Shown here in pieces: positions 1 through 8,478 of a DNA stretch of 45,249 nucleotides (within the stretch, counting starts at the first letter, position 1; each line of letters starts with the position of its first letter). Both the position numbers and the translations under genes were made by a program. The DNA is from Chthoniobacterales bacterium (lineage in GTDB: Bacteria > Verrucomicrobiota > Verrucomicrobiia > Chthoniobacterales > UBA10450), in assembly GCA_013815325.1 (NCBI GenBank), contig JACDGM010000026.1, positions 1-45,249 on the forward strand, in the 5' to 3' direction. Below the pieces are notes generated by a model, which worked only from the letters and a program-made list of their open reading frames with translations, had not been told where the DNA came from and searched no databases.

Positions 1-1
1 G

Positions 2-487
2 GTGCAGGCTTACGATAGTGCGAGCGGCTGGAAGATTTCGCCCTTTGGGGGACGCAAAGATCCTGAGCAAATGTCGGGCGATGAGGCGAAATCGCTTGTC
101 GAAGACGCGGAGATCGGTGGTCCACTGGTGGATTGGAAAGCGGAAGGCAAAACCGTCACCTACCTCGGCACGGAAGACGTCGAAGGTACCGCCGCGCACA
201 AACTTAAAGTAGTGCGCAAGAATGGCGACATCACTTATGTCTATCTCGACCCCGATTATTTTCTCGAAATCCGCGAAGTGGCCCAGCGCACCGAACAAGG
301 CGCGAAGGTGGAAGTCGAAACCGACCTTGGCGATTATGAAAAGGTCAACGGCGTTTACTTCCCCTTCTCGATCGAGGCCGGGAACAAAGGCTCGACCGAC
401 AAACAAAAAATCATCATCGAAAAAGCCGAGGCCAACATCCCGGTCGACGACGCCATCTTTGGCTTCCCAAAACCTGCCACGAAATAA
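2..487 (+). CDS. Outer-membrane lipoprotein-sorting (LolA-like) protein, 5' truncated
   Basis: C-terminal part of a protein whose beginning lies before the window; the GTG at base 2 is probably an internal Val codon. The visible 161 residues are rich in alternating beta-type segments with the pattern of LolA-like outer-membrane lipoprotein-sorting proteins: a threonine/tyrosine-rich stretch ending TYVYLDPDYFLEIR (about residue 78-91), then a region ending in the motif GVYFPFSIE, and the closing IFGFPKP typical of this family in Verrucomicrobia and Acidobacteria. Such proteins are periplasmic and bind acyl chains in a half-barrel; that role is inferred here. The stop codon is followed 19 bases later by the start of the BNR-repeat protein, so the two may be co-transcribed. 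Family assignment is moderate. Confidence 0.6.
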   Translation: MQAYDSASGWKISPFGGRKDPEQMSGDEAKSLVEDAEIGGPLVDWKAEGKTVTYLGTEDVEGTAAHKLKVVRKNGDITYVYLDPDYFLEIREVAQRTEQGAKVEVETDLGDYEKVNGVYFPFSIEAGNKGSTDKQKIIIEKAEANIPVDDAIFGFPKPATK

Positions 488-506
488 CTCAGCTACTTAT
501 TAGATC

Positions 507-3500
507 ATGCGATTTCTTTCTTTACTCCTAGTCACTTCATTCGGTTTCGCCGGGGCGGTCGCGGGCGAGCAGACGCCTTACAGCTCGGCCACCATATCGG
601 GCCTCGGCGCGCGCAATATCGGCTCCGCCGCGATGAGCGGCCGCATCTCTGCGATCGCGGCGACGCGTGAACCCTCGGGCAAGCTCACCATCTTTATCGG
701 CGCAGCCAGCGGCGGCGTCTGGAAATCTGAAGACAGCGGCACGCAATTTCGGCCGGTTTTCGATGAACAACCGGTGCAATCGATTGGCGCGATCGCGCTC
801 GACCCGAAGAATTCCAAAAACGTCTGGGTCGGCAGCGGCGAACCCTGGACGCGCAACAGCGTCTCGATCGGCGACGGCATTTACAAGTCAACCGACGGCG
901 GTGAAACCTGGGAGAAGGCGGGCTTGCCGAACTCCGAGCGGATCGCGCAGATCATCGTTAGTCCGAAAAACAGCGACACCGTTTATGCGGCGGTGCCGGG
1001 AGCCCTGTGGAGCGATTCGCCCGATCGCGGCCTCTATAAAACGGCTGACGGCGGTAAGACGTGGAACTTGATTCTCAAAGGTCCTAATCTTTCCACCGGC
1101 GTTTCGACCATCGCGATGGATCCGTCGAATCCGAACATCCTCTTCGCGGGGCTATGGGATTTCCGGCGCAAAGGCTGGACCTTTCGTTCGGGCGGCGATG
1201 GGCCTAACGATGTCTCGGGGAGCGGGCTCTTTCGCTCGACCGACGGCGGCGCGACCTGGCAGGAAGTCACTCCGGAGAACAGTAAAGGTTTCCCAAAAAA
1301 GCCCTATGGGCGGCTCGCCCTCGCGATCGCGCCGTCCAATCCGAAGCGCGTCTATGCATTTGTCGAATCAACCGATAGCGCACTTTTCGTTTCCGATGAC
1401 GGCGGACAGACCTGGGCGCAACGGGATAAGAGTCAATGGATGGTCTGGCGTCCGTTCTACTTCGCTAACTTGACCGTTGATCCAAAAAACCCGGACCGCG
1501 TTTTTAAGACCGACGGCGCTCTTATTCTTAGTTCGGACGGCGGGAAGAGCTTCGCCACGGTGGGTGGCTTCAACGGCGCGCATGGCGATGTGCACGCCGT
1601 CTGGATCGATCCCACCAACCCGCAGACGGTTCTTTCGGGCGATGACGGCGGCCTCTGGTATGCCTACGACGGGGGTAACAAGTGGTGGAAAGCCAATAAC
1701 CTTCCCATCTCGCAGTTCTACCATGTCACCGTGGACGCAGCGGATCCCTATCAAGTTTATGGTGGCTTGCAGGATAACAGTTGCTGGGTCGGCCAGTCGG
1801 AATACCCAGGCGGTATCACTAATGCGCAATGGGAAAACATCTACAACGGCGACGGCTTCTGCACCTTCGTCGACCCCGCTGACCCCGATTATGTTTACGC
1901 GGAATACCAAGGCGGCATCGCCGGCCGGATCAACCGCCACACTCTCGAAGCACGCGCCATTCAGCCGAAGCCAAACTACAAGGAAAAGCTGCGCTTCAAC
2001 TGGAATACGCCGTTCGTCTCTTCGCCTAACGAGAAAGGGACTGTTTATATCGGCGCCCAATTCCTCTTCCGGTCGCGCGACCACGGCCAATCCTGGGATC
2101 GGATCTCTCCCGACCTCACCACGAACGATCCGGAAAAGCAGAAGCAGGAGCAATCCGGTGGCATCACCGTCGATAACTCGGCCGCGGAAATGCATACCAC
2201 GATCTATTCGATTAGTGAGTCACCCAAAGACAAGAACCTCATCTGGGCGGGCACGGATGACGGCAACCTCCAGCTGACCCGCGATGGCGGTAAGACCTGG
2301 AACAACGTCGTCGCGAATATCCCCGGTTTGGAGAAGAATTCCTGGGTCAATTGGGTGCAGGCGAGCAATTTCGACGCGGGTACAGCCTATGTCGCTTTCG
2401 ATCGCCACACCTTTGGAGACTTCGCGCCTTACGTTTACCGGACGACCGACTATGGGCAGACCTGGACACCACTGGCGAGCGCCGCCGATGAGAAGGGCAT
2501 TCGCGGGTATGCGCATGTGATCAAGGAAGATCTTGTCCAGAAAAACCTCCTATTCCTTGGGACCGAGTTCGGTCTCTATGTCTCGATTGATGGCGGCCAG
2601 ACCTGGGCGCAGTTCAAGGGCAGCCACTTTCCGAACGTGCCGGTGGATGATCTCGCGATCCAACCCCGCACAAGCGATCTGGTGCTCGCCACTCATGGCC
2701 GCGGCATCTGGATCATCGACGACATTACGCCTTTGCGCGCCCTCACGCCGGATATCCTAACGAAAGAAGCCAGCTTCGTTTCCGCCCGCCCGGTGCAGCA
2801 ACGGATCGAAGCGAATGGCGGCTGGGCCAATGGCGCGGCAGTGTTTGTGGGTGATAATCCGCCTGATGCTGCAGTGATCACTTACTACCAGAAATCCCGG
2901 CATCTCTTCGGCAAACTCAAGATCGAAGTTCTCGATCCGTCGGGCCAGGTGGTCGACACTCTGCCGGCGAGCAAGCGGCCTGGTCTGAATCGTGTCACCT
3001 GGAGCATGCACGGGAAGCCGCCGCGGGTTCCGCCGGCCGCGCAAATCGCCGGGGCCGGCATCACGGGACCGCGTTTCTTACCGGGCACTTACACGGTGCG
3101 CATGACCAAGGACAACAAGCCCTACGAAACAAAGATAGCTGTAGGACTTGATCGGCGCGCCAAGTTCAGCGAAGCGGACCGCAAAGCGCAGTATGACGCC
3201 GCCTTGAAGGTGCGTGAGCTATTCGGCGACGAGAGCGCGCTAATGGATCGCATCGTGGGCTTGCGCAACGGCCTCGCGAAAACCGAGCAGACCATGCCAG
3301 ACGGAGACGCCACGCGTAAAGCCGTGAGTGATTTCGACGGCAAAGTCGACGCGGTCCGAAAGCAAATTGTGGCTACGACCGAAGGCGGCGCGATCACTGG
3401 TGAAGAACGCTTGCGCGAGCATACTGATCAGCTCTACGGCGCGATCCTCAGTTATGAGGGTAAACCCGCTGACTATCAGGTCGCGCGGATCGATTCGCTC

Positions 3501-3737
3501 CGGCGCGAGCTGGGCGACGTGACGAAGGATTTCGAGCAACTGCTCAGCAGCGATCTGCCGAAACTCAACGACGAGCTGAAGGCAAAAGGCCAGCAAGCTA
3601 TCGAGCCGCCGCCCGCCAAGGTCGCAGTGGAGGAAACGGAGCCAATCTCGGTCGGCGCGCTCAAGGCGGCGGCCGATCGCGATCTGCCCGCCAGTGGCGC
3701 GGTGACGTTGCCTATAAAGTTCCGGTTGCTTCACTGA
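507..3737 (+). CDS. Secreted Asp-box (BNR/VPS10-type) beta-propeller protein
   Basis: Predicted 1076-residue exported protein. It starts with a signal peptide (MRFLSLLLVTSFGFAGAVAG). Across residues 60-740 it carries about ten Asp-box motifs of the form S/T-x-D-G-G-x-T-W: STDGGETW, TADGGKTW, STDGGATW, SDDGGQTW, TRDGGKTW, TTDYGQTW and SIDGGQTW among them. These build sialidase/xyloglucanase/sortilin-type propellers. A region after residue 770 with a beta-sandwich-like stretch (PGTYTVRMTKDNK) and a helical segment of about 200 residues closes the protein, as in the large 'glycosyl hydrolase' BNR proteins of Acidobacteria and Verrucomicrobia. No catalytic residues can be assigned with confidence, so an enzymatic role is unproven. 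The ATG at 507 is the only start that includes the signal peptide. It contains three copies of the GCCTAACGA-type repeat. Confidence 0.8.
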   Translation: MRFLSLLLVTSFGFAGAVAGEQTPYSSATISGLGARNIGSAAMSGRISAIAATREPSGKLTIFIGAASGGVWKSEDSGTQFRPVFDEQPVQSIGAIALDPKNSKNVWVGSGEPWTRNSVSIGDGIYKSTDGGETWEKAGLPNSERIAQIIVSPKNSDTVYAAVPGALWSDSPDRGLYKTADGGKTWNLILKGPNLSTGVSTIAMDPSNPNILFAGLWDFRRKGWTFRSGGDGPNDVSGSGLFRSTDGGATWQEVTPENSKGFPKKPYGRLALAIAPSNPKRVYAFVESTDSALFVSDDGGQTWAQRDKSQWMVWRPFYFANLTVDPKNPDRVFKTDGALILSSDGGKSFATVGGFNGAHGDVHAVWIDPTNPQTVLSGDDGGLWYAYDGGNKWWKANNLPISQFYHVTVDAADPYQVYGGLQDNSCWVGQSEYPGGITNAQWENIYNGDGFCTFVDPADPDYVYAEYQGGIAGRINRHTLEARAIQPKPNYKEKLRFNWNTPFVSSPNEKGTVYIGAQFLFRSRDHGQSWDRISPDLTTNDPEKQKQEQSGGITVDNSAAEMHTTIYSISESPKDKNLIWAGTDDGNLQLTRDGGKTWNNVVANIPGLEKNSWVNWVQASNFDAGTAYVAFDRHTFGDFAPYVYRTTDYGQTWTPLASAADEKGIRGYAHVIKEDLVQKNLLFLGTEFGLYVSIDGGQTWAQFKGSHFPNVPVDDLAIQPRTSDLVLATHGRGIWIIDDITPLRALTPDILTKEASFVSARPVQQRIEANGGWANGAAVFVGDNPPDAAVITYYQKSRHLFGKLKIEVLDPSGQVVDTLPASKRPGLNRVTWSMHGKPPRVPPAAQIAGAGITGPRFLPGTYTVRMTKDNKPYETKIAVGLDRRAKFSEADRKAQYDAALKVRELFGDESALMDRIVGLRNGLAKTEQTMPDGDATRKAVSDFDGKVDAVRKQIVATTEGGAITGEERLREHTDQLYGAILSYEGKPADYQVARIDSLRRELGDVTKDFEQLLSSDLPKLNDELKAKGQQAIEPPPAKVAVEETEPISVGALKAAADRDLPASGAVTLPIKFRLLH

Positions 3738-3763
3738 CCGATCGAGCCTAACGAGCCCATCGC

Positions 3764-5314
3764 GTGGCAAAAGATGGTCCGAAGGAAAAGTTGACGGAGC
3801 GGAGCGGCAATTTGCTGCTCTGGCTCTTTGCGGCGGTCGCGCTACTCCCGCATTTTCTCACGAACAGTCGTTACGGATACTTTCGTGACGAGCTTTATTA
3901 CATCGCTTGCGGCCGGCACCTTGCCTTCGGCTATGTCGACCAGCCGCCTCTTTCCATTTGCCTCGTTAGGCTGAGCAGCTTGCTCTTCGGCGACTCGCTT
4001 TTCGCCCTGCGGCTATTCCCCGCGGTCGCCGCTGCGCTCACAGTAGCCTCAACCGGTCTGATCGCCCGAGAGTTAGGCGGCCGGCGCTGGGCGATCGTGC
4101 TCAGTTGCACGGCCTCACTTTGCGCCACGGTCTTTCTCGCCAACACCAACTTCTACTCCATGAACGCGTTCGAGCCGCCGCTGTGGATGGGTTGCATTTA
4201 CCTGCTGGTGCGCCTGCTCAACGGCGGTTCGCCGCGGCTCTGGCTTTGGTTCGGCTTGCTCGCCGGACTGGGTCTCGAGAACAAACATTCGATGACGTTT
4301 TTCGGCGTGGCAGTTGTTGTCGGCATTCTCGCCACACCCGCGCGCCGTCATTTCACGCAGAAGTGGATATGGCTTGGCGGACTCATCGCTTTTCTCATCG
4401 CCCTGCCGAACCTTATCTGGGAAACCCAGCACCATTGGGCGACTTGGGAACTGCTGCGCAATGTCGCGCGGAGCAGCAAGAATGTCGTCCTGAGTCCAGT
4501 GCAGTTCCTCTCGCAGCAAATTCTCATAATGAATCCGGGAACCCTGCCGCTTTGGCTCACTGGCTTGCTTTGGCTCCTTCTGGCCAACGCCGCTCGGCGC
4601 TATCTCTTGCTCGCCATCATTTTCCTCGTGACGCTGGCCGAGTTCATCCTGCTCCACGGCAAGGTTTACTATCTCGCGCCGGCTTATCCCATGCTCTTCG
4701 CCGCGGGTGCGGTTGCCTTTGAAGGCTGGTGCCAGAGTCGGTCTCGCTGGGTCAAGCCCTGCCTGCTCGCTATTATGGTCGCGACGGGAGCGCTCCTCGC
4801 GCCTATCGCGCTGCCGATCCTTCCGCCGTCGACATTGCTTGCGTATTTAAAAGCAATTCATATCCAGCCACCGCGCACTGAAACTTCGCATACTGCTGCG
4901 CTACCACAGCACTTTGCGGATCAATTTGGCTGGCCGGAAATGGCCGCCTCGGTGGCACAAGCTTATCACTCCCTTCCGCCTAACGAACAAAGGGAGACGG
5001 CAATTTTTGCGCAAAATTACGGCGAAGCCGGCGCGATCGACTTCTTCGGCCCGCCGCTCGGCTTGCCGCCCGCGATCTGCGGGCATCAGAACTACTTTCT
5101 CTGGGGCCCGCGCAACTACAGCGGCAACATCGTCTTAATTCTCGATGACCGCGCGAATGACGAACGGGAGGAATTTCAATCGGTCACTGACCTTGGCCCA
5201 ATCGCGAGCAGCCCATGGGCCATGCCTAACGAACAAAAGCTGCACGTTTTTCTCTGCCGCGGCCTGAAGAAACCTCTGCGGGAAATCTGGCCGAGCACCA
5301 AGGAGTGGCTCTAG
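3764..5314 (+). CDS. GT39/ArnT-like membrane glycosyltransferase
   Basis: 516-residue polytopic membrane protein of the PMT_2/GT-C superfamily. These enzymes transfer sugars from polyprenyl-phosphate donors on the outer face of the inner membrane. About ten hydrophobic segments lie in the first 360 residues, and the C-terminal 150 residues are soluble and periplasmic. The first extracytoplasmic loop holds the diagnostic acidic motif FRDELYYIACGRHLAFGYVD with the following QPPL, where the Asp-Glu pair is the presumed metal/donor site. GTG at 3764 is chosen because it follows the previous gene by 26 bases and leaves the TM1 region intact. A GCCTAACGA copy sits 9 bases before it. The gene converges with the DoxX gene and overlaps its stop by 4 bases. 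Substrate unknown. Confidence 0.8.
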   Translation: MAKDGPKEKLTERSGNLLLWLFAAVALLPHFLTNSRYGYFRDELYYIACGRHLAFGYVDQPPLSICLVRLSSLLFGDSLFALRLFPAVAAALTVASTGLIARELGGRRWAIVLSCTASLCATVFLANTNFYSMNAFEPPLWMGCIYLLVRLLNGGSPRLWLWFGLLAGLGLENKHSMTFFGVAVVVGILATPARRHFTQKWIWLGGLIAFLIALPNLIWETQHHWATWELLRNVARSSKNVVLSPVQFLSQQILIMNPGTLPLWLTGLLWLLLANAARRYLLLAIIFLVTLAEFILLHGKVYYLAPAYPMLFAAGAVAFEGWCQSRSRWVKPCLLAIMVATGALLAPIALPILPPSTLLAYLKAIHIQPPRTETSHTAALPQHFADQFGWPEMAASVAQAYHSLPPNEQRETAIFAQNYGEAGAIDFFGPPLGLPPAICGHQNYFLWGPRNYSGNIVLILDDRANDEREEFQSVTDLGPIASSPWAMPNEQKLHVFLCRGLKKPLREIWPSTKEWL

Positions 5315-5703
5315 CGCGGAAGCGCGTCCCTCCGCAAACAAACCTGGTAAACCCAGGCGATAAAAAGCAATTGGAAAGGGAGTCGCGTCCAGAGCATCCA
5401 GGCCGGCACGGAGTGACCGCCGATAACCATCCCGGTCGAGATCGCGTAGATATTAGCGGGAAAAACCGCCACGAGCAGTGCGATCAATCCCCAAGCGGCG
5501 GCCGTCCGGGTCGCCCGAAAGCAAACGCCCAACCCACCGATGATTTCTGCCGCCCCGCTAACGGCGACCAGCGTGACCGCCCAGGGAATCCAGGGAGGCA
5601 TGATCGCGAGATAAGGCTCGGACCTAACGAAATGAGCCGTGCCGGCGACGACAAAGAAAATGGCGAGCGCACTGCGGGAAACTGTGCGTGCGTTGAGGTG
5701 CAC
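5311..5703 (-). CDS. DoxX/MauE-like membrane protein (module copy 1)
   Basis: Small four-helix membrane protein of about 130 residues in the DoxX superfamily. The recognisable core runs from the first helix (ALAIFFVVAGTAHFV) through YLAIMPPWIPW and SGAAEIIGGLGV to the last helix (FQLLFIAWVYQVCL). The role of most DoxX proteins is unclear; some act in thiol or quinone redox at the membrane. I prefer the GTG at 5703 because it sits 8 bases after the stop of the upstream small TM gene and just before helix 1; an open frame extends further upstream without similarity. It overlaps the convergent GT39 gene by 4 bases. A decayed paralogue in the same arrangement is found at 7735-8124. Confidence 0.75.
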   Translation of the reverse strand: MHLNARTVSRSALAIFFVVAGTAHFVRSEPYLAIMPPWIPWAVTLVAVSGAAEIIGGLGVCFRATRTAAAWGLIALLVAVFPANIYAISTGMVIGGHSVPAWMLWTRLPFQLLFIAWVYQVCLRRDALPR

Positions 5704-5711
5704 GATTTGGC

Positions 5712-5939
5712 CTAACGACTTCTTTCTGCGGACCGTGTTTCCCCCCCGCGCTCGCGCAGTCGCGGAGGGAGAATGACGAGGAGAAGGAATAGAATGCTGA
5801 GCGCCCGCCAAGTGCCGCGGCACTCAGCCGTTTTCCGCCAGGCGGCGCGCTTCAAAAACAACTCCATCTCGAGCGCCCGGGCTAAAACGTCGGGATCGGT
5901 CTCGCGCAGGTCCCGCTTGGGCTCATCGGTTCCAGGCAC
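5712..5939 (-). CDS. Small single-pass membrane protein (module copy 1)
   Basis: 75-residue protein with a charged, helical N-terminal part (about 45 residues) and one hydrophobic segment (LSILFLLLVILP) near the C-terminus. I do not recognise a named family. The paralogue at 8131-8360 shares the core RAAWRK..(x)..RGTWRALSILF, so the gene is conserved as part of the duplicated module and is likely real. It starts at GTG 5939 and ends with TAG contributed by a GCCTAACGA/TCGTTAGGC repeat. It precedes the DoxX gene by 8 bases, suggesting one transcript, and is divergent from the CAAX protease (131 bases between starts). Confidence 0.6.
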   Translation of the reverse strand: MPGTDEPKRDLRETDPDVLARALEMELFLKRAAWRKTAECRGTWRALSILFLLLVILPPRLRERGGETRSAERSR

Positions 5940-6070
5940 GCGCGAACCTGTGCGCGTCCCTCACCCCGCGCAACCGCTGCAGTGCGCTGAGGACAGCGGC
6001 ACGCTACAATGTCTCCGGCAGCGCCCAACTTTTCCTGCCGGCGCTCGGCTTCAGTGATTAGTGTCGACGG

Positions 6071-6769
6071 ATGAATTCGGCTGAAAAGTCCGACGTGGCC
6101 GCAAAGCGCCGGCTGCTCGCCTACACGCTGCCGATGCTGCTCTTCATCCTGTTCCTCGGTGTCGGCAGCTGGTTGAAAGCACCGGGCGCTGCGCCTTGGC
6201 GAGCCGCGCCGGAATTCTGGATCTACCCGCTGCAGACGTTCCTCTGCGCCACGCTGCTGGTTTATTTCCGCCGCGACTACGAGTTCCATGCGCTGCGCCA
6301 GCCGGTTTTCACAATCGCCGTCTCTCTTCTGGTTTTCGCCGCCTGGATTGCGCCCCAGCAGTTCTTTCATTTTGCGCCGCGCCTGGCCGGGTTCAATCCG
6401 GACACGTTTGCCGGATCGCCCGCATTGCATGGGAGCACGCTGCTGCTCCGATTCGTTAGGCTGGCGGTGCTCGTTCCGTTCGTCGAAGAAATCTTCTGGC
6501 GTGGATTTCTTCTCCGCTACGTCATCACCGAATCCTTCGAGACGGTGCCCTTCGGAACATTTTCATGGCTCTCTTTCTCGATCGTGAGTCTGGCGTTTTG
6601 CTTTTCGCACTCAAGGCCGGATTGGCCGGCTGCGCTTGTGACCGGAGCGTTCTACAATCTCGTCGCCTACAGAACAAAAAATCTCAGCTCCTGTGTGCTG
6701 GCCCATGCCTTAACGAATCTAGCTCTGGGGGTTTGGATCATGGCGACAAAACAATGGGGATTTTGGTGA
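6071..6769 (+). CDS. CPBP (CAAX/Abi-type) intramembrane metalloprotease, copy 1
   Basis: 232-residue polytopic protein of the CPBP/Abi family, membrane glutamic proteases related to Rce1. All three family motifs are visible in order: EEIFWRG (motif 1, the catalytic Glu pair with Arg, about residue 140), FCFSH (motif 2, about residue 180) and HALTN (motif 3, about residue 214). Seven or eight hydrophobic segments are apparent. Bacterial members take part in peptide maturation or self-immunity, but no bacteriocin gene is seen here and the substrate is unknown. It is divergent from a small TM gene and DoxX gene, and this arrangement is repeated at 7735-9175. Bases 6777-6848, just after the stop, also recur after the second copy. 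Confidence 0.85.
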   Translation: MNSAEKSDVAAKRRLLAYTLPMLLFILFLGVGSWLKAPGAAPWRAAPEFWIYPLQTFLCATLLVYFRRDYEFHALRQPVFTIAVSLLVFAAWIAPQQFFHFAPRLAGFNPDTFAGSPALHGSTLLLRFVRLAVLVPFVEEIFWRGFLLRYVITESFETVPFGTFSWLSFSIVSLAFCFSHSRPDWPAALVTGAFYNLVAYRTKNLSSCVLAHALTNLALGVWIMATKQWGFW

Positions 6770-6776
6770 CGCGTTC

Positions 6777-6848
6777 CTCCCGGCTGCGAGCCGCACGCCC
6801 GCCTCTACAAGGTGGATGAGAGATCGCTTGCGGAAGATTTCGCGCCCC
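6777..6848. repeat. Direct repeat / palindromic unit downstream of CAAX copy 1
   Basis: This stretch ends in CACGCCCGCCTCTACAAGG and GGATGAGAGATCGCTTGCGG, which recur almost unchanged at 9183-9249 after the second CAAX gene. It marks the right edge of the duplicated module. Its ACGCCCGCCTCT core also appears in reverse-palindromic form inside tgt (44491-44510). The remaining intergenic sequence to 6996 shows no other gene or clear terminator. Confidence 0.65.
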
Positions 6849-6996
6849 TGTCGGGAACGCCTGTCTTACGGCCGATCCGGGCGTGCAGTCATCTTCCTCT
6901 AAGGCTCTCACACGCTGAGTCGAACCGACCCTCTCCTCCGGCATTTCTCAGACTCTTGGCTCGACGTCTGTGAAGCGTTGTCGTAGACCATTTTAT

Positions 6997-7584
6997 ATGA
7001 AAACCTGCAAAACTCTGCTGGTGCTGCTGGTCTGCTTCTCGGTTTGGTCTGCGGCTTCGGCCGCCGAAAAGATTCGCACTATCGCCGATATCCCCGGTCT
7101 ATCCCTGGCAGTTCTCCAGAGAACACTGAGCGCAACCATTTATAACCACGTCGCTGTCTCGCCCGTCGAGGCCTGGATCGCGGTGCGCGGAGAGTTAAGC
7201 GGGAATCATGTTTTCGGCGCTCGAATCATCCATTCCGAATTAAACGGCGCCTACGATAAATACGCGCTCGAACTGACTCGGAATTGGGAGGTGAACGGAC
7301 ACTTTGGATTGGATAAACTCAACCCAACCACACCGGTTGTGCTTAACGTCCTCATTTTCGAAATCGCCGACGGCACGATGGCGCTATCTTTGCCGTCTTT
7401 CGATGAGCCCCGCGGCACCCAGTTCGAATATTACGGTGCGGCCAACCTGGCAGTGCAGCAAAGTGACGGTACCTGGAAGGATCTTGAGCTCGGGGCGGGA
7501 CCCCTCGGTAAGAGATGGTCTGTCCGCGCCGGACTCGCCAACAACTTCGAGCTTCAGATGAAGCTGAACAGGTTTACCCATTAG
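6997..7584 (+). CDS. Secreted protein of unknown function
   Basis: 195-residue protein with a clear signal peptide (MKTCKTLLVLLVCFSVWSAA, cleavage likely after ASA). An upstream in-frame GTG at 6970 would add nine basic residues; ATG 6997 fits the signal peptide better. The mature part is beta-rich with aromatic residues (HFGLDKLNPTTPVVLNVLIF, YYGAANLAVQQSDGTW) and no cysteines; I recognise no family. It lies between the two copies of the DoxX/CAAX module and is not duplicated, so it either separated the copies later or was present before the duplication. Periplasmic location is inferred. Confidence 0.6.
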   Translation: MKTCKTLLVLLVCFSVWSAASAAEKIRTIADIPGLSLAVLQRTLSATIYNHVAVSPVEAWIAVRGELSGNHVFGARIIHSELNGAYDKYALELTRNWEVNGHFGLDKLNPTTPVVLNVLIFEIADGTMALSLPSFDEPRGTQFEYYGAANLAVQQSDGTWKDLELGAGPLGKRWSVRAGLANNFELQMKLNRFTH

Positions 7585-7617
7585 GCCGCGCCGGGGATAT
7601 TCCTACCACATCGTCGA

Positions 7618-7638
7618 CGGAAAAATGGCGCTTTTCCG
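7618..7638 (+). terminator. Hairpin downstream of the secreted protein gene
   Basis: CGGAAAA and TTTTCCG form a 7-base stem around a 7-base loop, 34 bases after the stop at 7584. There is no T-tract, so intrinsic termination is only a possibility. Confidence 0.3.
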
Positions 7639-7734
7639 GCGGGAACTAAGACACCTGTGCTGGCACGGCTATGTTAGCGGCGCAGATACCCGACGGTCAG
7701 TAAAGGAATCCTCCGCTTGGAGTAGGACCTCCCT

Positions 7735-8124
7735 TTAAAGTGTGGGCCGGGGCGCACCACCATCCTGAGTAAAGCAGGTCAGGTACACCCAGAAGATGAA
7801 GAGAAGCTGGAAAGGCAGCCGCGCCCAAAGGATCCAAGCCGGGACGGCCCAGCCGTTGATGACCATGCCGTTCGCGACCGCTTGGAGGTTGGCCGGGAAG
7901 ACCGCGATGAGCAGGACGATCAAACCCCAGCCGGCCGCCTTGCGCGAGAAGGCAAAAAGGACACCGAGGCCGCCCAGAATTTCTGCAGCGCCGCTGATCG
8001 CGACCAGTGCGGAAGTCCACGGCAGGACCGGCGGCATGATCGCGAGATAGAGTGCGGGCCGGAGGAGATGGAGCGTGCCGCCCCGACGAAAAAGGCCGCC
8101 AGCGCGAAGCGAGAGAGTCGTCAC
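7735..8124 (-). pseudogene. DoxX-like protein, module copy 2, damaged N-terminus
   Basis: Paralogue of the DoxX gene at 5311-5703. From YLAIMPPVLPW onward the two proteins align without gaps (SGAAEILGGLGV, LPFQLLFIFWVYL). In the annotated frame, starting at GTG 8124, the region before it reads LRAGGLFRRGG and lacks the first membrane helix. The neighbouring frame over 8075-8115 gives FALAAFFVGAA, which matches helix 1 of copy 1 (ALAIFFVVAG). Two compensating single-base indels between about 8075 and 8115 would restore a full-length protein. It is therefore either a decaying gene or a site of sequence error. The GTG start lies 6 bases after the restored stop of the upstream small gene, as in copy 1. 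Confidence 0.65.
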
Positions 8125-8130
8125 GTCCGC

Positions 8131-8360
8131 CTAATGACCAGCCTCGATCGGCGGCGACCCCTTCTCTCCCGCGTGTGACCGTAACTGCGGCACGATATAG
8201 AAGTAGGTAACGAGCGCGGCGAGGCCGAGGAGAAGAAGAAGAGAATGCTTAGCGCACGCCAAGTGCCCCGACGTGCGCTGACCTTGCGCCACGCGGCGCG
8301 CTGCTGCGCTAACTCAAGCTCGAGCCCTTGCACGAGCGCAGCGGGATCATGGGTGCCCAT
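8131..8360 (-). pseudogene. Small single-pass membrane protein, module copy 2, frameshifted
   Basis: Paralogue of the small TM protein at 5712-5939, starting at ATG 8360 (MGTHDPAALVQGLELELAQQ) and sharing RAAWRK, RGTWRALSILF. After LSILF the current frame loses hydrophobicity. A one-base shift within the CTT/TTC run at about 8229-8243 gives LLLLGLAALVTYFYIVPQL and a hydrophilic tail ending at TAG 8131-8133, a convincing membrane segment. So a single-base deletion in a simple-sequence tract breaks the frame. The stop sits in a one-mismatch version (GCCTAATGA) of the repeat that ends copy 1. Confidence 0.55.
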
Positions 8361-8478
8361 TTCGTGATTGGGCTTTTCGCTTTCGATCACGCCTGAATCT
8401 GGTCTGGCCTGACCACGAGCGCGCGCAATCGTGCGGAGATTTTCTGCCAGCGGCAAATTCCGCGTCTACTCTCCGTCG

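Noticed and set aside
1368..2195. Minus-strand frame inside the BNR-repeat gene
   Set aside because: It mirrors the Asp-box coding frame and has no independent start signal or motif.
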